64,000 nucleotides of DNA from NCBI GenBank assembly GCA_024398055.1, contig CP073749.1:4836594-4900593 (forward strand), given 5' to 3'. The notes below the pieces were generated by a model, which saw only the letters and a program-made list of their open reading frames with translations, was not told the origin of the DNA and did no database searches. Both the position numbers and the translations under genes were made by a program. Source of the DNA: a bacterium SCSIO 12741 (GTDB lineage Bacteria; Bacteroidota; Bacteroidia; Flavobacteriales_G; Salibacteraceae). This document shows positions 60,061 through 64,000 of the stretch, piece after piece. Each line of letters starts with the position of its first letter. Position 1 is the stretch's first letter.

Positions 60061-61770
60061 CTAACGGGAGCGCAGCAAACGGAACCGGGCTACTTGACCG
60101 TTATGGTCGGCTACCTCCAAGAGATACACGCCTTCTGGAACCTCATTAACAGGCAATGGAAGGGTCTCGTTTCCAGAAGTTTTCACATCCCAGTGTTGTA
60201 CAATTTGACCAGAAATGTTAAGCAGATTGATGGACAACTCTCCTTCCCAGTCTGCAAACCTCAAGTTTAGCTGATCCTTAAACGGATTCGGAAAAGGTTT
60301 AACTCCAGTTTCTGTGGCCAACAGATAAGGAGTGGTTAAACCCATTTGAGTCGTGTCTTGCTGCGTGGTATCCTTGTCCGTATAGATCATACAAGTAGAA
60401 GGCAAAGGATTGGCTTCCAGCGGCCCTTGAGGATCCAATTTTCGCCCGGCAAATGCAGGAAAGTTCTCATCGTAACGGTAAGCTCTGAATACACTGTTAA
60501 ACTTAGCTGTATCCCCTTGATTCATGGGCACATCTTTGGCCAATGGGTTGATGTATTCCCAGACAATTCTATCCTTCGAATCGAGCTCAAAAATTCGTCC
60601 TTCAAATCCTTCGGTAACGAGCGTATTTCCGTTGGAAAGTCTTTGGGATCCTGAAATACCAAAGGAAAAGAAATTCGTATCAGCTTTATTAGGATAGGTC
60701 CAGGATGCTTTTGCCGGAGCATAAGGTGCCGGCGAGTTCAATTCATAACCTGAACTATCGGCCAAATAAGGAGGATCGATAATCTGAACGGTTGAATAAT
60801 TTCCCTGCGGACGCTGGAATCCATTGTTGAAGACCAGGATTTTTCCTTCGTCACGGTAGCCTTTTGGAATCCAAATAGGATCGTGTTGCCCGTAGAGTTC
60901 CTGGTTAAAAATGTTTCCACGCTTGTAGGCCGCCGAATTCCCCCAACGGTAAATCAGTCCGCCACCTTTACCTGACCGGCCTCCTTGATCGGATGCCGCC
61001 TGCGAGGTTGAGGTACTGTGATCAATGATCCATAGCTCGCTAAAGGTTCTCACACTCAACATGATTTGATCCAATTCCTCGTTGTAGGCAATGGAATTGA
61101 AGTGCAACCAGTCTGGATCTGGAATGGGAAACAAGTAGTTGATATCAATCTTATCAGCGTTTTGAGAAACTACACCATAGTTGGCTTTCGTGCTGTCAAA
61201 ATCCTGTACCACATGGTCCCAGGCATGCCATTCCCATACAATCGTTCCTCCCGAATCCGGAAGGGGCTCAATTTCCAAAACCATTTCCGACCAAATCTCA
61301 TTGATGAAAACTTGGGTCGTGTCCAATCCGGCATCAACGGCTTCTTGCAGACTAAACAACTCCCAGGCGATGACCAGAATATTTCCATTTGGCATGACTT
61401 CTACATCGTGGTGTTGCTGCCAGTTTTGTCCGTACAAATCCATGTGCCAGATGCGGTTTCCATTCCAATCGAAGCGATCAATTCCTCCGCCCCATCCACC
61501 GGCTCTGAATGTTCCGGCAGTGTCTTTTCGAAGGCGAACCAAATCTCCATTTTCCTGAAGGTAGCCTACCATTCCTGGTAACTCACCGGCATCCCAATCA
61601 TGGATCAATTCACCACAATTGTCAATCAAATACGAATGGGTAGATCCGTTTGGAGTAAACAGGGTATATCCATTCAAAGAAGTACTGTCGTTCTTAAAAA
61701 GTCCAATCGTTTGTTGGGAAAATCCTGGCACAGAAAAAGCCAGAATCAATAGGCAAGTAAATATTCTCAT
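60061..61770 (-). CDS. Aryl-sulfate sulfotransferase-like T9SS protein
   Basis: From the ATG at 61770 (MRIFTCLLILAFSVPGFSQQ, signal peptide), 569 aa; the frame is open 84 bp further upstream. The body resembles the arylsulfotransferase (ASST) family beta-propeller: TIGLFKNDSTSLNGYTLFTPNGSTHSYLIDNCGELIHDW, WNGNRIWHMDLYGQNWQQHHDVEVMPNGNILVI, IVWEWHAWDHVV, LIYRWGNSAAY, and VWEYINPL. The W-x-W-x-x-H pattern (VWEWHAWDH) and HHDVEVMPNGN are characteristic. The C-terminus KPFPNPFKDQLNLRFADW ... GVYLLEVADHNGQVARFRLLRSR is a type A T9SS signal. Whether it transfers sulfate is not known. Confidence 0.8.
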   Translation of the reverse strand: MRIFTCLLILAFSVPGFSQQTIGLFKNDSTSLNGYTLFTPNGSTHSYLIDNCGELIHDWDAGELPGMVGYLQENGDLVRLRKDTAGTFRAGGWGGGIDRFDWNGNRIWHMDLYGQNWQQHHDVEVMPNGNILVIAWELFSLQEAVDAGLDTTQVFINEIWSEMVLEIEPLPDSGGTIVWEWHAWDHVVQDFDSTKANYGVVSQNADKIDINYLFPIPDPDWLHFNSIAYNEELDQIMLSVRTFSELWIIDHSTSTSQAASDQGGRSGKGGGLIYRWGNSAAYKRGNIFNQELYGQHDPIWIPKGYRDEGKILVFNNGFQRPQGNYSTVQIIDPPYLADSSGYELNSPAPYAPAKASWTYPNKADTNFFSFGISGSQRLSNGNTLVTEGFEGRIFELDSKDRIVWEYINPLAKDVPMNQGDTAKFNSVFRAYRYDENFPAFAGRKLDPQGPLEANPLPSTCMIYTDKDTTQQDTTQMGLTTPYLLATETGVKPFPNPFKDQLNLRFADWEGELSINLLNISGQIVQHWDVKTSGNETLPLPVNEVPEGVYLLEVADHNGQVARFRLLRSR

Positions 61771-61930
61771 AAAGGGCTGCAATAGCTTGTGGATCGCACG
61801 TTCCACACCATCAAGTACGGCCTCAAAAAAGGGTTGGTTTGGTACTATTTTCAAAAAAAACAGAACCTATTGAGGATCAGTCATTCCGAAAACATTTAGA
61901 CCCTTAAATGGAGAAAAAAAATTGAAAAAA

Positions 61931-64000
61931 CTACCCTGGATTATTCAGAAAACGGACCAATTGAACCAGCTCAGGACTCTTGGGATGTTTTTTTAATCCA
62001 CGATCTAACCAATGAGCAGCCCGATCGAGCTTACCGGTTTGCATGTAAAAGGTCACCAGATTGGCAAAATACCGGGCCGATTCGGGGTTCAATTCGATAG
62101 CTTTGAGCATGGCCGCCTCTGCCCTATCCTGCTCCCCGGATTCCATGAGCAACAATCCATGTAGATACCAGCCATAGTCGTTTTCAGGCAGGTTACGATT
62201 CAATCGATCCAACAAGGCATCAGCCTCTTCGTTTTTGCCCAATCGGCTGTACATGATTGCAGCATTTACATACGGATCTACGTAGAGACTATCTACTTGA
62301 ATGGCTTTTAAGAAGGCATCGATTCCTTTCAAGGTATCTCCCATTACAAGATGGAAATGACCGGTTAAGGCCCGGGTTTCTCTAAAGTCCTGGTTGTAAT
62401 CAAGGTAGTCGTACCATTCCTTCTTTTGGGTCGGGTCGAGTTGATTCAACACTTCTTGAGCACCCGGGAGTTCGAGCATTTTTCGCTTTCCCATTATTCG
62501 ATTGCTCAGGGTCTTATCACCTGTGGAAGCGAGTACCAATTGATTCAATTTCGGTGTTTGAGGATTGGGCGACAAGCTGGCGTAAACGGCCTTTTTAAAA
62601 GCCTCATCGTTGTTCCAGTCTGCATTCCAATTCTTTTCCAGCAAAATCGGTTGTTCGGCGGCCAGGTATTTTAAGGCGGTTACCCGGGCAATCAAAGGAT
62701 AGCTGGTGTCCTTGAGCAAGACCACCCATTGAACTGGATTAGAATATCGTCCCTTTAAAAGTAAGTCTGAAAAATGCGGCTTTCTTTCCGGCCCATACCA
62801 CTCTTCCACCTGCTTGGCAGCCCATTCGTTCGATTGATCTTCGTGACAATCTATACAAGCATTTGGAGTTCCATACTTAACGGATTGATCCGGTCGGGGA
62901 ATCCGAAAACTGTGATCCCGGCGAAAATCATTACCCATGTAGGTGGTTCCAGTCATGTGGCAATTCACACATTGGGTACCCTCTCCCTGAGCATGAAAAT
63001 GGTGTTCCGGGGTATCGTATTGCTCCTCATGACAGCTCCGACACAATTTGTTCCCCTCCTGCAAAAGCTTTCCTGAATGTACTTGATGGCAGTCTCCGCA
63101 GGTCACGTCATTATGGTACATCTCGCTGGACAAGAAAGAGCCCAAAACATAATCTTCTTCTCGTATTTGGCCATCTCCGTGGTAATAAACATCATTCAAG
63201 GATTCCAAGTGATGAAACTCGGTTAATGCTGCGGTTGGATCTTGTTTATCCACCATTTTTTCACGCCTGGAATGGCAAGGAGCACAGGATTGAATTTGCG
63301 ATTGATCTTTTTGCAAAGTCTTATCAAAACCTGAATTCTGAGCCGAATAGTTTTCCTGGGTAACCAGCTCCAAATGAACCGAAGCTGGACCATGGCAAGA
63401 TTCACAGCTTACCCTCCCCTCTCCCCAAGTACTGAAGTAACTCTGGGATTCTGGCTGAAGATTCTTTTTGAAGTCCGTTACGTGGCAATCTGCACACATC
63501 GAATTCCAGTTCTGCGATTGTCCGGTCCAGTGCAGCCAGTCTTGGGGTAATACCGTGGTATCGGCCCATTGATGAAACCATTTGTTTTCAGAAACGTTCC
63601 AGCTCAGTCGCATGACCTGAAAACGTCCCGGCTCCACTTCTGCCACCAATTGTTGCAAAGGTTCCCAGCCCAGAGTATATTTAACGGTGTAGGTGTCAAT
63701 CTTTGAGTTTACTTCGATCACCTGAATCTTTGGAAAAGAATCGCTGGGCAGAAACCGGTAGTTCACCCCATCTAATTCCAATTCGCCGGAAACATCTCCA
63801 CGAATAAACTCCGGTTGAGCCGGGTGAAAAGCATGAAAATGATGCGACTCCGACCAGTCTTTGTAAGCTTCCTGGTGGCAGCTTTGACAGGCCTCACTCC
63901 CCACATAACTGGCTGATTTGTTTTGAGTAAGATCCGTTTGGGCGGTATTTTCCTGACTACACTCCCAAAGGATCATAGAGAGCATCCCAAGAAAGGCAAT
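61931..64000 (-). CDS. Octaheme cytochrome c / tetratricopeptide-repeat protein (5' end outside window)
   Basis: The frame is open to the end of the window; an ATG lies at 63985, but in-frame sequence IAFLGMLSMILWEC upstream suggests the true start and signal peptide lie beyond. Eight CxxCH heme-binding motifs are seen: CQSCH, CADCH, CESCH, CAPCH, CGDCH, CRSCH, CVNCH and CIDCH (all within about residues 30-375). The last 180 residues hold TPR units (FHLVMGDTLKGIDAFLKAIQVDSLYVDPYVNAAIMYSRLGKNEEADALL). Such proteins are periplasmic electron carriers or nitrite/sulfite-type reductases; the reaction cannot be assigned. Confidence 0.85.
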   Translation of the reverse strand: MAFLGMLSMILWECSQENTAQTDLTQNKSASYVGSEACQSCHQEAYKDWSESHHFHAFHPAQPEFIRGDVSGELELDGVNYRFLPSDSFPKIQVIEVNSKIDTYTVKYTLGWEPLQQLVAEVEPGRFQVMRLSWNVSENKWFHQWADTTVLPQDWLHWTGQSQNWNSMCADCHVTDFKKNLQPESQSYFSTWGEGRVSCESCHGPASVHLELVTQENYSAQNSGFDKTLQKDQSQIQSCAPCHSRREKMVDKQDPTAALTEFHHLESLNDVYYHGDGQIREEDYVLGSFLSSEMYHNDVTCGDCHQVHSGKLLQEGNKLCRSCHEEQYDTPEHHFHAQGEGTQCVNCHMTGTTYMGNDFRRDHSFRIPRPDQSVKYGTPNACIDCHEDQSNEWAAKQVEEWYGPERKPHFSDLLLKGRYSNPVQWVVLLKDTSYPLIARVTALKYLAAEQPILLEKNWNADWNNDEAFKKAVYASLSPNPQTPKLNQLVLASTGDKTLSNRIMGKRKMLELPGAQEVLNQLDPTQKKEWYDYLDYNQDFRETRALTGHFHLVMGDTLKGIDAFLKAIQVDSLYVDPYVNAAIMYSRLGKNEEADALLDRLNRNLPENDYGWYLHGLLLMESGEQDRAEAAMLKAIELNPESARYFANLVTFYMQTGKLDRAAHWLDRGLKKHPKSPELVQLVRFLNNPG

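Noticed and set aside
1-64000. CRISPR arrays, prophage, rRNA or tRNA genes
   Set aside because: No regularly spaced direct repeats, phage structural genes, rRNA-like stretches or tRNA-like cloverleafs were noticed; a tRNAscan or Infernal search was not possible here.

Overview
The window looks like chromosomal DNA of a member of the Bacteroidota, most likely a marine, gliding-type Flavobacteriales relative. The evidence is the many secreted proteins ending in type IX secretion (T9SS) sorting domains (type A 'YPNP' tails and type B 'FTPNGDGLND' tails), an ECF sigma factor paired with a one-TM/beta-barrel partner, BT_3928-, DUF1599- and YtxJ-type genes, scarce Shine-Dalgarno sequences, and several TAnnTTTG -7 promoter elements. 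The genus cannot be fixed from the sequence alone.

Layout. 1-2273: PNGase F-like secreted glycosidase with a LamG domain, cut by the window start. 2371-3780: a cysteine-less peroxiredoxin-like protein and a DUF2797 protein that has lost its usual cysteines. 3793-12125: ECF sigma factor and membrane partner, then three large secreted proteins. 12386-14574: small secreted proteins, YtxJ and DUF547. 14696-18453: BT_3928, DUF1599, folP and cdaA (c-di-AMP synthase). 18458-21003: MuiA/DUF4139 protein, YbjQ and an unannotated 44-aa membrane protein. 21170-21384: candidate structured RNA with a terminator. 21513-22889: S41 peptidase.

22980-26122 is the most interesting stretch. It holds a small HTH protein, two very small peptides, an arginase-fold enzyme with an N-terminal extension, and an HtrB/LPLAT-fold acyltransferase with a C-terminal extension. 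RNA hairpins lie between the peptide genes and the enzymes. I read it as a candidate lipidated, ornithine-containing RiPP system (peptide arginase plus acyltransferase).

26147-41440: DUF4846 lipoprotein, a 9-repeat T9SS protein, Crp-like regulator, alpha/beta hydrolase, di-heme peroxidase, PhoX, YkgJ, AlkD-like protein, and a subtilisin whose T9SS tail is separated by a frameshift. 41510-47242: murQ, tRNA-queuosine mannosyltransferase-like gene, and a giant type B T9SS protein. 47231-52379: TetR operon with two visible operators, FAD monooxygenase, UGT-like glycosyltransferase, cytochrome c lipoprotein. 52577-57803: TonB-like protein, vWA lipoprotein, TPR histidine kinase and LytTR regulator. 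57809-64000: a polymorphic-toxin/eCIS-effector-like nuclease, an arylsulfotransferase-like T9SS protein, and an octaheme cytochrome/TPR protein cut by the window end.

Two families of short degenerate repeats (GAGAACGAG-like and ATTGAAAATTC-like) recur between genes. One copy of the first lies inside the folP reading frame. No rRNA, tRNA, CRISPR array or insertion sequence was recognised.
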